A stretch of DNA of 16,349 nucleotides from NCBI GenBank assembly GCA_002424045.1, contig DIPH01000031.1, forward strand, positions 18,383 through 34,731, given 5' to 3'. Positions 6,362-14,405 of the stretch are shown here, one piece after another. The notes under the pieces were generated by a model, which was given only the letters and a program-made list of their open reading frames with translations, did no database searches and was not told where the DNA came from. Position 1 is the first letter of the stretch, and each line of letters begins with the position of its first letter. A program made the translations under genes and the position numbers. Source of the stretch: Firmicutes bacterium UBA5493 (GTDB lineage Bacteria; Bacillota; Limnochordia; Darwinibacteriales; Darwinibacteriaceae).

Positions 6362-8287
6362 ATGGATAAACTTAGAATGGAAACTAAAGACATGACCCAA
6401 GAGAACATTAAGAAGCTTGCGGAGCTCTTTCCCAATGTTGTCACCGAAATGAAAGATGAGGATGGCAACCTAAAGAAGGGTATCAACTTCGAGCTACTCA
6501 AACAGGAACTATCAGGCGATGTTATTGATGGTGAGGAAGCCTATGATTTCACCTGGGTAGGAAAAAGGGCGGCCATGGTAGAAGCCAATACCCCGATCCG
6601 CAAGACACTGCGCCCATGTCTTGATGAGAGCAAGAACTGGGAAACCACAGAAAACCTCTATATCGAGGGGGACAACCTTGATGCCCTAAAGCTCCTCCAA
6701 GAGAGCTACCTCAATTCAGTGAAGATGATCTACATAGATCCACCGTATAATACTGGCAATGACTCGTTTGTTTATCCAGACGACTATAGTATGGATACAG
6801 AAGAGTACGACGAAAGCATTGAGTATCGCGATGACGATGGCAATATTAACTTTCGAAAAAATAATGAGACAAATCCAAGGTTTCATAGCGATTGGTGTAG
6901 TATGATGTTTAGTCGGTTAAAATTGGCAAAAAGCTTATTGGCTGAGGATGGGCTAATATTCATATCAATCGGTGACGAAGAAGTGTCCAATCTTCGCAAA
7001 ATATGTGACGCAGTTTTTGGAGAATCGAATTTTCGTAACCAAATTGTGGTTCGGCGCGGAGCGAAATCAGTGCAAGCACAGTTTCCCACATGGGACAAAC
7101 TAGGTCAAGGATTAGAGTATATCTTGTTTTATACTCGTAACCCGGAGTACCGTTTTTCTAGGCAGATGAAACCACTTGACGAAGTTAGAAAGGGAACCTG
7201 GAATAACCATTGGCGTGGAACGGATCGACCGACAATGCGCTACCCGATTTTTGGGATTACTCCCACTAGTGGTCAATGGCGCTGGGGTAAGGAACGAAGC
7301 GAAATTGCAGTAGAGAACTATAAGCGAATGCTTAAGGAAGTTGGGACAACCGAAGACATAATAGAAGAAGAGGCTATCGATGAATGGTATTCTAAGCAGG
7401 ATGATGGTTTTTTGGATTTGCTAAGATTATCCAAGAGTGGTAAGCCGGAACACTATGTTCCCCCCACAGGGGAAACACTCTTAAACAGCTCGTGGGTAGA
7501 TTTGTTGATTGGTAGCTCATCAGAAATCAGAAATATTTTTGGAAACACTGTCTTTGATACTGCAAAACTAACTCCAGTAATTCGGAGAATGTTAGGGTTT
7601 TGTAGCAAAGACGCTCTTGTGCTTGATTTTTTTTCGGGCTCATCCACCACCGCTCATGCTGTAATGCAATTAAACGCAGAAGACGGTGGCAATCGCAAAT
7701 ACATTATGGTGCAACTGCCTGAAGAAACCGATGAAAAAAGCCAGGCCTTTAAGGCGGGTTATAAGACTATTGCTGACATAGGTAAAGAAAGAATTCGCCG
7801 TGCTGGAGAGAAAATCAAGGCAGAGGTTGAAGAGGCCAATGCCAAGTTAAAGGATGGGGAAGAGCCTAAAAAGGTTCCTGATATTGGCTTTAGAGTTTTG
7901 AAGGTAGACAGCACCAACATGAAAGATGTTTATTACGCGGCTAATGAGATAACCCAAGATCAACTTTTCAATATGAAATCAAACATCAAAGAGGGCCGTA
8001 CCGACCTGGATCTACTTTACGGCGTTTTAGTGGACTGGGGTCTACCCTTGTCACTAAACCATGAAACAGAGACAATTGAAGGTATCGCTGTCCACACCGT
8101 TGATCATGGATCTTTAATTGCCTGCTTTGCTGAACATGTTCCCGAAACAGTGGTGAGGGAGATTGCTAAGCGGCAGCCTCTGCGCGTCGTTTTCAGGGAC
8201 AGTAGTTTTTCCAGTAGCCCTGAGAAGATCAACGTAGAAGAAATCTTTAAATTCTTGGCTCCAAACACATCGGTAAGGGTCATTTAG
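6362..8287 (+). CDS. mod: type III-like site-specific adenine DNA methyltransferase (Mod)
   Basis: A 641-residue beta-class N6-adenine methyltransferase that transfers a methyl group from S-adenosylmethionine to adenine. The catalytic motif DPPYNTG is at 126-132. The cofactor motif VLDFFSGSS comes later at 420-428, and this IV-before-I order defines the beta class. Between them (about 210-400) lies the target-recognition region, which sets sequence specificity and is variable between relatives. The segment 'EIRNIFGNTVFD' just before motif I is typical of type III Mod proteins. The N-terminal 80 residues match the usual Mod lead-in. GGAGGG five bases before ATG supports the start. It follows RhuM by 22 bases and precedes Res by 13, as expected for a Mod/Res pair, where Mod provides recognition for both reactions. 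The frame is intact and both key motifs are complete. Confidence 0.92.
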   Translation: MDKLRMETKDMTQENIKKLAELFPNVVTEMKDEDGNLKKGINFELLKQELSGDVIDGEEAYDFTWVGKRAAMVEANTPIRKTLRPCLDESKNWETTENLYIEGDNLDALKLLQESYLNSVKMIYIDPPYNTGNDSFVYPDDYSMDTEEYDESIEYRDDDGNINFRKNNETNPRFHSDWCSMMFSRLKLAKSLLAEDGLIFISIGDEEVSNLRKICDAVFGESNFRNQIVVRRGAKSVQAQFPTWDKLGQGLEYILFYTRNPEYRFSRQMKPLDEVRKGTWNNHWRGTDRPTMRYPIFGITPTSGQWRWGKERSEIAVENYKRMLKEVGTTEDIIEEEAIDEWYSKQDDGFLDLLRLSKSGKPEHYVPPTGETLLNSSWVDLLIGSSSEIRNIFGNTVFDTAKLTPVIRRMLGFCSKDALVLDFFSGSSTTAHAVMQLNAEDGGNRKYIMVQLPEETDEKSQAFKAGYKTIADIGKERIRRAGEKIKAEVEEANAKLKDGEEPKKVPDIGFRVLKVDSTNMKDVYYAANEITQDQLFNMKSNIKEGRTDLDLLYGVLVDWGLPLSLNHETETIEGIAVHTVDHGSLIACFAEHVPETVVREIAKRQPLRVVFRDSSFSSSPEKINVEEIFKFLAPNTSVRVI

Positions 8288-8300
8288 GAGGTGAAGAGCA

Positions 8301-11300
8301 TTGAAGTTACGGTTTAAACACCAAAAGTTTCAGGCTGATGCCGCTAAAGCTGTGTGCGACGTGTTTGCAGGTCAGCCCAAATTAGAGCACACTTACATTA
8401 TTGATCCCGGTATGATCACCAAACCAGAGCAAATTGGCATGGACTTCGATGCCACTCCTGAAGAAGTGAAACGTAGAATTGAACAGCTGAATACAGGCCA
8501 TAACAATGCCAGGATAGTGCTTTCTGCCGATCAAGTATTGGGGAATCTGCAACGAGTCCAGCGTTCTAACCTACTTCCTCCATCACCCAAGCTTGAGGGG
8601 TTGTACAATCTCACAATCGAGATGGAGACAGGGGTGGGCAAGACCTACACCTACATCAAGACCATGTATGAACTCAACAAGCTCTATGGTTGGAAGAAGT
8701 TCATCGTAGTTGTACCTTCAGTGGCCATCCGGGAAGGTATACATAAGTCTTTCCAGATCACGCAAGACCACTTTGCCGAAGACTATGGGAAGAAGATTCG
8801 GTATTTTATCTACGACTCCAAGAACCTAACTGCCATAGACCAATTCGCTTCAGATAGCGGGATCAATGTGATGATCATAAACTCTCAGGCTTTTAACGCT
8901 CGGGGGAAAGACGCCAGGCGTATCTATATGAAGCTGGACAGCTTTAGATCCAGAAGACCCATTGATGTCATTGCTGCCACTAATCCAATTCTAATCATCG
9001 ATGAACCCCAATCTGTGGAGGGCAAAGTCACCAAGGAGCGACTCAAAGAATTTAACGCTCTTATGACGCTCCGTTATTCTGCTACTCATAAAAAGGATTC
9101 CATTTACAACATGGTCTATCGGCTTGATGCTTTAGAGGCTTACAATAAGCGCTTGGTCAAGAAAATCGCTGTCAAAGGAATCACGGTTACAGGCTCCACA
9201 GCAACTGAAGGTTACTTCTATCTAGAGAAGATTAATCTGTTTGCGAATCGTTCCCCAACGGCTACGCTCGAATTTGAAATTAAGGGTGCCAGAGGCGTGC
9301 GCAAAGTTACCCGCGTTGTGGGAGAGGGGTACAATGTTTTCGAGCACTCTGGAGGCCTTGACCAATACAGGGGTTACACTGTGTCAAGGATTAGTGGCTT
9401 AGCTAACACTGTTGAATTTGCTAATGGAAAGAGTATATCCGCAGGCGATGTGGTAGGTGCGGTCAATGAGGATCACATCAGGCGAATCCAGATTCGAGAG
9501 ACGATCAAGTCCCACCTTGAGCGTGAAAAGCAGCTTTTCTTTAGGGGCATCAAGGTTCTATCCCTGTTCTTCATTGATGAAGTGGCTAAGTATCGCCAAT
9601 ACGGTGACGATGGATCTGAGCTTCTTGGTGAGTACGCCCAAGTCTTTGAAGAAGAATATAGGAGCGTTCTGGGCACGTGGCAAAGGGAATTTGGCGATGA
9701 CGCCTACATGAAATACCTTGATGGTATTGACGCTGGCAAAACCCATGCAGGGTATTTTTCCATTGATAAACGCAGTAACCGCTTGAAAGACAGTGCTATC
9801 AACAATAGACGTGAGAAGACCACAGATGACGTGGATGCTTATGATTTGATCATGAGAGACAAGGAAAGACTTCTTAGTTTGAGCGAACCCGTCCGTTTCA
9901 TCTTCTCCCACTCGGCTCTCAGAGAGGGGTGGGACAACCCCAATGTTTTCCAGATTTGCACCCTGAAACAAAGTGGCTCTGATGTGCGCAAGCGTCAAGA
10001 GGTTGGCAGAGGGTTAAGACTTTCGGTGAACAACGTTGGCGAGCGCATGGATAACACTCTTTTGGGAGGGGACGTCCACACGGTTAATGTTTTGACCGTA
10101 ATTGCCAACGAAAGCTATGACGCTTTTGCCGCGCAGCTGCAATCAGAAATAGCTGAGGTAGTGGCTGATCGTCCGGTGAAAGTCACAGAAGCTCTGTTTG
10201 TGGACAAAGCAATTCGAGATTTCAATGGCCAAAACGAGCAAGTGATCGATCAGGATTTGGCCGAAAAGGTGACATACAGTCTCATCGTTAATGACTACCT
10301 TGATTCTAGCAAGAGACTCACCGAGAAATATTATGATCATGTTAAATCAGGCTCCCTAGTCGTGGCAGAAGAAGTGGCCGACTACAAGTCTGATATTGTA
10401 GGCATCCTGAGCTCCATTTACAACCCAGACGCAATGAAACCAGAGGATGCCCGAGCAGGGAATGTGGACGTAAAGATCGATGAAAACAAACTTCATCGTA
10501 GGGAGTTTCAGGCTCTTTGGAAGAAGATCAACACGAAGTCAGCTTATGTCGTGGACTTTAATAGTGAAGAACTGATCAAAAAATCCATAAATGCCCTCGA
10601 CAGAGAACTACGAGTAAGTCAGATTTTCATCATCGTGGAAGAGGGCGAGATGGATACCATCGAATCAAAGCGAGCGCTAGAAGAAGGGGAAGCGTTTAGT
10701 AAGGGGAAACGCTCGCCAGAGAAGGTTCATTCTGCCATTAATACTGGTGTTAAATACGATTTAATTGGGAAAATATGTGCAGAAACAGGGCTAACCAGGC
10801 AGGATGTCTGTGCGATTTTGCAGGGGGTCGAGAAGACTACATTCAATCAATTTCATCGCAATCCAGAGGAGTTCATCATTAAGGCCAGCAACCTGATAAA
10901 CGAGCAAAAGGCAACAGCCATTATCGAGCACATCACCTACAATCGGCTGGAGGATAGGTATTCTGTAGATATCTTCACTGATGCCCATCTTAAGGGGAGA
11001 CTTGGTGTCAATGTCATTAAGGCGGAGCGGCATCTCTATGATCATGTGGTTTATGACTCAAAGTCAGAAAAAAAGCTAGCTGAAAGTTTGGACTCCTGGG
11101 ACGATGTGGCCGTCTACGTGAAACTACCCAGAGGGTTTTTCATCAATACCCCAGTAGGTAAGTACAATCCTGACTGGGCCATTGCATTCCAAGAGGGCAA
11201 AGTAAAGCACATTTATTTCGTTGCTGAAACCAAAGGCAACCTTAAGAGCTTGGAGCTGCGTAAAGCAGAGGATCTGAAGATTCATTGCGCCAGAGAGCAT

Positions 11301-11381
11301 TTCAAGGCAATTAGTAGTGATTCCGTGAAGTACGAAGTCATTGATAATTATAAGACGTTGCTCAATGAAGTTATGCGTTAA
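8301..11381 (+). CDS. res: type III restriction enzyme helicase-nuclease subunit (Res)
   Basis: A 1026-residue superfamily 2 translocase with an endonuclease tail. Walker A is METGVGKT (108-115), the Walker B box is DEPQ (234-237), motif III is YSATH, and motifs V-VI read REGWDNPNVFQ and RQEVGRGLRLS. The PD-(D/E)xK nuclease is near the end: YNPDWAI (955-961) followed by AETKGN with Glu976 and Lys978, so all catalytic residues are present. Type III Res needs Mod for recognition, uses ATP to move or slide along DNA and cuts near an unmethylated site. The start is a TTG at 8301. It is supported by an excellent AGGAGGTG (8286-8293) and by the protein beginning MKLRFKHQKFQ, typical for the family. 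The weak start codon may limit Res relative to Mod. Confidence 0.93.
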   Translation: MKLRFKHQKFQADAAKAVCDVFAGQPKLEHTYIIDPGMITKPEQIGMDFDATPEEVKRRIEQLNTGHNNARIVLSADQVLGNLQRVQRSNLLPPSPKLEGLYNLTIEMETGVGKTYTYIKTMYELNKLYGWKKFIVVVPSVAIREGIHKSFQITQDHFAEDYGKKIRYFIYDSKNLTAIDQFASDSGINVMIINSQAFNARGKDARRIYMKLDSFRSRRPIDVIAATNPILIIDEPQSVEGKVTKERLKEFNALMTLRYSATHKKDSIYNMVYRLDALEAYNKRLVKKIAVKGITVTGSTATEGYFYLEKINLFANRSPTATLEFEIKGARGVRKVTRVVGEGYNVFEHSGGLDQYRGYTVSRISGLANTVEFANGKSISAGDVVGAVNEDHIRRIQIRETIKSHLEREKQLFFRGIKVLSLFFIDEVAKYRQYGDDGSELLGEYAQVFEEEYRSVLGTWQREFGDDAYMKYLDGIDAGKTHAGYFSIDKRSNRLKDSAINNRREKTTDDVDAYDLIMRDKERLLSLSEPVRFIFSHSALREGWDNPNVFQICTLKQSGSDVRKRQEVGRGLRLSVNNVGERMDNTLLGGDVHTVNVLTVIANESYDAFAAQLQSEIAEVVADRPVKVTEALFVDKAIRDFNGQNEQVIDQDLAEKVTYSLIVNDYLDSSKRLTEKYYDHVKSGSLVVAEEVADYKSDIVGILSSIYNPDAMKPEDARAGNVDVKIDENKLHRREFQALWKKINTKSAYVVDFNSEELIKKSINALDRELRVSQIFIIVEEGEMDTIESKRALEEGEAFSKGKRSPEKVHSAINTGVKYDLIGKICAETGLTRQDVCAILQGVEKTTFNQFHRNPEEFIIKASNLINEQKATAIIEHITYNRLEDRYSVDIFTDAHLKGRLGVNVIKAERHLYDHVVYDSKSEKKLAESLDSWDDVAVYVKLPRGFFINTPVGKYNPDWAIAFQEGKVKHIYFVAETKGNLKSLELRKAEDLKIHCAREHFKAISSDSVKYEVIDNYKTLLNEVMR

Positions 11382-11471
11382 GCGTTTCTCATATGAGTGT
11401 TGCCAGTATTCATTGATGTCGGTGATGACAAACGTTCACCGAACCGAGCTGAATTTCGGAGGGGGATCTTG

Positions 11472-13305
11472 ATGCCAGCCATTAGTTCGACATTTGAGTC
11501 ACAAGAACCATTGCTTTCAGACCTACTTAAGGACATAAGGGTAGGAAAAATCCAGCTCCCAGACTTTCAACGTCCATGGGTTTGATGATGTGCACATCCG
11601 CGCTCTATTGGCAAGTGTATCCCGAGCTTATCCCATAGGTGCAGTCATGCTACTCCAAACTGGAGGAGCAGAAGTTCGGTTTAAGCCTAGGGCTGTAGAA
11701 GGGGTCAATTTACTTAATGGGGTTAAACCAGAGCGGCTAATTCTAGATGGACAGCAGCGTCTAACATCGTTATATGGGGCTCTCATGAATGATGCACCGG
11801 TAGAAACCAAGGATGAAAAACAAAAACCGCTTAAACGCTGGTATTACATTGATATTGATGCGAGTCTCAACCCTGAGGTAGACCGTTTTGACGCTATCCT
11901 AAGTATCCCGGAAGACAAGTGCATTCGTAGTGACTTTGGTAGAAAGCTAGAACTTGATCTTACCACAAGAGAGAAAGAGTTTGAGCATGGTATGGTGCCC
12001 ATGAATATTCTCTTGGACATGAGGTTTCCTACATGGAGAAACGATTACATGCGACACTATAACATGGATCCAGACCGAGTAAATGTCATTATGGAGTTTG
12101 AACAGGCGATCTGGATGAGATTTCAACAGTTCAAGATCCCGGTCATTCAGCTCTTGAGCGGAACCCCAAAAGAGGCAGTTTGCCAGGTATTTGAAAAAGT
12201 CAACACAGGAGGCGTTGCCTTAACCGTGTTCGAGCTCATGACGGCAACATTTGCTGCAGAAGACTTCCAACTACGAGAAGATTGGGAAAAACGGCAAGAG
12301 AAGCTTCACGCCAATGACGTGTTGACCTCAGTAGGTGGAACGGAGTTTCTTCAAGCAATCACTCTCTTGGCGAGATACAAACAGCTAAGGCATGAGAAAA
12401 GAGCCGTTAGTGTCAAACGTAGGGATGTCTTAAGTCTTTCTTTAGAAGAATACAGAGCAAATGCTGACGAGGTGCAGCAGGGATTTCTGCGGACTGGGCG
12501 CTTGCTTAATCTCCTGAGAGTCTTTGATAACAAAAATCTTCCATATGGAACCCAGTTGATACCGTTAGGGGTCGTTTGCGGTTTTATCGGGGAACGTTTT
12601 GATGAAATGGCGATTAGGGAGAAACTTAGCCGATGGTATTGGTGTGGTGTTTTTGGAGAAATGTATGGAGGCGCCAATGAGACTCGCTATGCTATGGATG
12701 TGGTGGATTTAATTGCTTGGATCTTAGACGATGGACCAGAACCCCGTACAATTCGGGATGCCGACTTTGCACCTTTACGCCTCCTTACACTTCAAACAAG
12801 GCAAAGTGCTGCATACAAAGGACTATTTGCTTTGATGGTTGAGAAAGGGAGCAAAGACTTCATTAATGGAGATCCTATTGCACATACCAGTGATTTTGAA
12901 CTCCCGGTAGATATCCATCATATCTTCCCTAGGGCTTGGTGTACGCAACAAGGCATTCAAAAGCAAAAATGGAACAGTGTAGTGAACAAAGCTCCTCTAA
13001 CAAGTCGTACGAATCAGAAATTATCAGGGGCAGCTCCAAGTCGGTACATCAACAAAATACTCCAAGAGGGACTCATTACCGAAGATAAGTTGAAAGCGGT
13101 TCTGGATACACACTGGATTGATTATCAAACCCTAGTGCTAGACGATTTTGACGAGTTTTTCTACCAAAGAGCGGTGCACCTTCTAAATGCAATCGAAGAC
13201 GCTATGGGAAAACGAATTCAAGGACGAGACTCAGAGGAGGTTCATGCGGTTTTCGGTAAAGACCTCATGCATGCGCCAAGCATCACCGTGGGTGATAAGA
13301 ACTGA
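11472..13305 (+). pseudogene. GmrSD-like restriction protein (DUF262 plus DUF1524 HNH), frameshifted
   Basis: A single-chain GmrSD/SspE-type protein, about 611 residues if repaired. Such proteins hydrolyse NTP through a DUF262 domain and cut modified phage DNA with an HNH nuclease. The start ATG at 11472 follows GGAGGGGG (11458-11465). The frame reads MPAISSTFESQEPLLSDLL ... LPDFQRPWV and then hits TGA at 11583. Relatives continue 'W-D-D-x-H', and the next frame supplies DDVHIRALLASVSRAYPIG, so two bases (GG of a TGG codon) appear to be missing. The rest is intact: ILDGQQRLTSLYG with the DGQQR motif (93-97, repaired numbering) and DIHHIFP with the HNH histidine (about 484) and a later VVNKAPLTSRTNQK. 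It lies 90 bases after Res with its own ribosome-binding site. It is a recent pseudogene or an assembly error. Confidence 0.85.
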
Positions 13306-13352
13306 AAGAACGTACCGTTTCCTTCAGAAATATGGTTCCTAAAAAACTACAT

Positions 13353-13491
13353 CTAATCTGATTAGGTTCTGGCAGAGATCGGGGTTAGCCTTGAGGTGGT
13401 TTTAACGAGCTGAGAGCAACCCCGCTCCATGCCGGTTTAGAGTGCCAAGTATTGCATCGGGCTATGGGTAACACTCGCATGGCCGGAGGCC
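13353..13491. other. hairpin-rich intergenic stretch, candidate structured RNA
   Basis: No protein is evident here, but complementary segments are dense. CTAATC/GATTAG (13353-13365) leaves a 1-base gap; CGGGGTT (13380-13386) pairs with AACCCCG (13418-13424). CCATGC (13427-13432) plus GAGTG (13440-13444) pair with the continuous CACTCGCATGG (13472-13482), and GGCC-gga-GGCC closes the set (13481-13491). The compound stem with a 7-base bulge is unlikely to be random. It sits between convergent genes. I do not recognise a known RNA family, and it could be the remnant of an intron or element. Confidence 0.35.
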
Positions 13492-13521
13492 TTAGAAATG
13501 ATACATCAGCAGATAAAGAAC

Positions 13522-13554
13522 AATACAGCCCTCATTTGCTGAAGGCTGTATTTT
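13522..13554. terminator. bidirectional intrinsic terminator between convergent genes
   Basis: AATACAGCC (13522-13530) pairs perfectly with GGCTGTATT (13544-13552) around a 13-base loop. TTTCATT follows on the plus strand and TGTTCTTTAT on the minus strand, so it can serve the GmrSD-like gene and the MNT gene, whose stop is 13 bases away. The module is related to the hairpin at 14365-14397. Confidence 0.65.
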
Positions 13555-13566
13555 CATTGTAGTGGT

Positions 13567-13890
13567 TTAATGTTGTTGGCTTAATTTAGGATAAATCTGC
13601 CGCCCACTTCTGACAACGGTTTCAATAAAGCCACTTCTGTTTCTTGCTTCTTCCAAAAGTATGGGTTCAATCCGTATATCAACCAAGTGTGTCAGCTCTA
13701 CTAGTTTAACTCTTGGCTCAAGGATATCACCCTCAATTTTTTCAACGATAACAGCTAGATCAATGTCAGAGTCAGAATCAGCTGTTCCCTTAGCGTAGGA
13801 ACCGAATAGGTAGACCTTTTTGACCGGCAACACCTGAGTAGCTAAATCAGCATATTTTTCTGCTATAGAGATAATTGCGTTTTGATCCAT
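13567..13890 (-). CDS. MNT-family minimal nucleotidyltransferase, antitoxin of a HEPN/MNT pair
   Basis: A 107-residue protein with the nucleotidyltransferase signature FGSYAKGTADSDSDIDL (29-45): Gly30-Ser31 hold the nucleotide, Asp42 and Asp44 bind metal, and Asp71 in VDIRIEP is the probable third carboxylate. In characterised HEPN/MNT pairs, the MNT protein neutralises the HEPN ribonuclease by adding AMP to it. Whether this subfamily does so is inference. I start it at ATG 13890 because AGGAGCT lies just upstream; a longer frame runs to 13929 but has no such site. It overlaps the end of the HEPN gene by 28 bases. The frame and active site are intact, in contrast to its toxin partner. Confidence 0.85.
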   Translation of the reverse strand: MDQNAIISIAEKYADLATQVLPVKKVYLFGSYAKGTADSDSDIDLAVIVEKIEGDILEPRVKLVELTHLVDIRIEPILLEEARNRSGFIETVVRSGRQIYPKLSQQH

Positions 13891-14247
13891 GCTATCAGCT
13901 CCTCTGTTTCTGTAATCAAATTTTGACAACGTTCATGGGTAAGGAATTTTGACCACTCTTCTTTTTCACTTGAATATCGAGCCTCGATGTTCAATGGCGA
14001 TAGTGTGTTTATAAGGTTTTTTTGATCGTCACTCAGATCCTCGAACAAGCCAGTTGCCATGGCTAAGCGGTTTAGGTTATGTGTACGAGGAACGTCTTCG
14101 GTTTGCGTGGCGTAATGAGCTTTGAGCATTTTTTCAACGGCTTGGTGACACATGAAGCCCACATATAGATACAGTTTTGATTTTAGCATGGTTTGCGGCA
14201 ATAATATCTTGCTCTGCAATCTCAATCCAGTAAGCTACTTTATCTAT
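13863..14247 (-). pseudogene. HEPN-domain toxin partner of MNT, with lost start and a frameshift
   Basis: The frame beginning at 14247 reads I-D-K-V-A-Y-W-I-E-I-A-E-Q-D-I-I-A-A, the usual HEPN N-terminus. After a break near 14209 the protein resumes in another frame as TMLKSKLYLYVGFMCHQAVE and carries on through AHYATQTEDVPRTHNL to the stop. Relatives have one residue at the break where one base remains, so two bases were probably deleted. The start is also abnormal: GGAGGTG (14254-14260) is ideally placed, but the codon where ATG is expected is ATA. A GTG at 14256 is in frame but overlaps the ribosome-binding site. HEPN toxins of such pairs are RNases; 'ARYSSEKEEW' corresponds to the conserved Arg-Tyr region. 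Two independent lesions argue for real decay, not only read error. Confidence 0.75.
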
Positions 14248-14280
14248 AGCGATCACCTCCGATGGCCGTTCTTAACTTAG

Positions 14281-14309
14281 ATTATACCACACTGGCAACG
14301 TCAAGAAAA
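14281..14309 (-). promoter_or_regulatory. extended -10 promoter for the HEPN/MNT operon
   Basis: On the minus strand the sequence TGGTATAAT (a perfect -10 box with an upstream TG) lies at 14289-14281. TTTTCT sits 17 bases further upstream as a poor -35. TTGACG is closer to consensus but only 12 bases away. The expected transcription start is about 25 bases before the HEPN start. Confidence 0.6.
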
Positions 14310-14364
14310 CACAAGGGAAGTTAAGCTTATTTAGGCAGATGCGCATAGAGGGAAAGAATTGAGG

Positions 14365-14397
14365 CACAGCCGCCATTTATCGAGGGCTGTGTTTTTT
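14365..14397 (+). terminator. intrinsic-terminator-like hairpin, T-run on the plus strand
   Basis: CACAGCC (14365-14371) pairs with GGCTGTG (14385-14391), followed by six T. It has the shape of a plus-strand terminator, yet no plus-strand gene precedes it, and on the minus strand it follows the RadC-like gene with only a weak T-rich tail. It closely resembles the module at 13522-13554. Confidence 0.55.
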
Positions 14398-14405
14398 GTA
14401 GTGCA

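Noticed and set aside
9457..9998. Overlapping plus- and minus-strand frames inside Res
   Set aside because: They are shadow frames of the well-supported Res coding sequence; none has a plausible start or family resemblance.
11575..11592. Programmed +1 frameshift at GTT TGA T in the GmrSD-like gene, as in prfB
   Set aside because: No internal ribosome-binding-like sequence is placed upstream and the family-conserved Trp would be missing; a two-base deletion explains it better.
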